Source: Bacteroidota bacterium
GTDB taxonomy: Bacteria > Bacteroidota > Ignavibacteria > Ignavibacteriales > Ignavibacteriaceae
Direction of reading: 5' to 3'
Assembly: GCA_021796135.1 (NCBI GenBank)
Contig: JAJYOQ010000220.1
Location: forward strand, 1 to 6,894
DNA length: 6,894 nucleotides
A program made the position numbers and the translations under genes. The notes beneath the pieces are model-generated. The model searched no databases. It was given only the letters and a program-made list of their open reading frames with translations, and was not told where the DNA came from. Of this stretch, positions 6,641-6,894 are shown one piece after another (positions within the stretch are counted from its first letter, which is position 1; every line of letters begins with the position of its first letter).

Positions 6641-6894
6641 TCATTTCAAGACTGCTTGAGCAACTTTTATTAGTTGTTCTATTTTTTCCTTTTTAATAGC
6701 AGGATCTTCCTCTCTAATTTGAATTACTTCATAATTTCTCAATTGCATAAGCTGTTCTGTTACCTTTTCGATGTCCCTAAATAAGGGCGATACGGCATCT
6801 GGTTTTACGGTAGCCAACAAATTCATTGCCTCCTGATAGCCCTTTTCTTTAAATATTTTTACTACCCCTTCGTGGGCAAAGATTTCTGGAAGAT
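6641..6894 (-). CDS. Unrecognised protein, C-terminal 83 residues (5' partial)
   Basis: The frame is open from the window's right edge to a TGA at 6641-6643, so the ATG at 6826 is probably internal. The visible part is helical and charged: LPEIFAHEGVVKIFKEKGYQ, then NLLATVKPDAVSPLFRDIEK, then VTEQLMQLRNYEVIQIREED and a Lys-rich closing helix ending KVAQAVLK. It has no catalytic motif I can identify. It precedes the nuclease gene by three bases and is therefore the first visible gene of the same operon. It may be a helical DNA-binding or interaction module, or the tail of a larger enzyme; the missing N-terminus is needed to say. The coding call is sound because the composition is protein-like and the spacing tight. 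Confidence 0.7.
   Translation of the reverse strand, partial: LPEIFAHEGVVKIFKEKGYQEAMNLLATVKPDAVSPLFRDIEKVTEQLMQLRNYEVIQIREEDPAIKKEKIEQLIKVAQAVLK

Noticed and set aside
6641..6643. TGA read as Gly or Trp (alternative genetic code)
   Set aside because: The long genes contain no internal TGA and one gene ends in TGA in a normal context (1002-1004), so the standard bacterial code fits.
1..6894. CRISPR array or tRNA gene
   Set aside because: No regularly spaced repeats and no cloverleaf with a T-loop GGTTCGA-type motif were found on either strand by reading.

Overview
The window is low-GC bacterial DNA, roughly 35-40% G+C by eye apart from one G+C-richer intergenic island. It reads cleanly with TGA as a stop: none of the long frames contains an internal TGA. 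A signal peptidase I fused to a CAP/SCP-like domain, and a serine-recombinase tail of a type I associate with Candidate Phyla Radiation (Patescibacteria) genomes, suggest a CPR bacterium or a mobile element in one. That assignment is inference from gene style. No rRNA, tRNA or marker gene is present to confirm it.

Left part (1-1510): a plus-strand gene cut by the window edge encodes an EVE (PUA-fold) domain followed by a probable PD-(D/E)XK nuclease-like domain, an architecture expected of modification-dependent restriction. One base past its stop, on the opposite strand, lies the frame-broken C-terminal relic of a large serine recombinase. Its catalytic half is gone, and its truncated end meets the promoter of the next gene.

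Middle (1513-3711): a complete 601-residue membrane protein, signal peptidase I plus a degenerate CAP domain, is followed by a 393-base convergent intergenic region. This region has no convincing gene. It holds a perfect 20-bp palindrome and an island of about 50% G+C with several short inverted repeats, possibly a structured RNA, a protein-binding site or the decayed end of a mobile element.

Right part (3712-6894): a tight minus-strand operon, transcribed from right to left: an unrecognised protein (5' end outside the window), a small stand-alone PD-(D/E)XK nuclease, a minimal SNF2-family helicase/translocase overlapping it by 8 bases, and a ParB/Srx-like protein with a following helix-turn-helix, 9 bases further on. 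Spacing of 3, -8 and 9 bases implies co-transcription and coupled translation. The combination of nuclease, SNF2 motor and ParB-like CTPase/DNA-binding protein is the best candidate here for an undescribed system. It could be a defence cassette, helped by the nearby EVE-nuclease gene and the recombinase relic, or the DNA-processing module of a phage or plasmid. The sequence alone does not decide between these.
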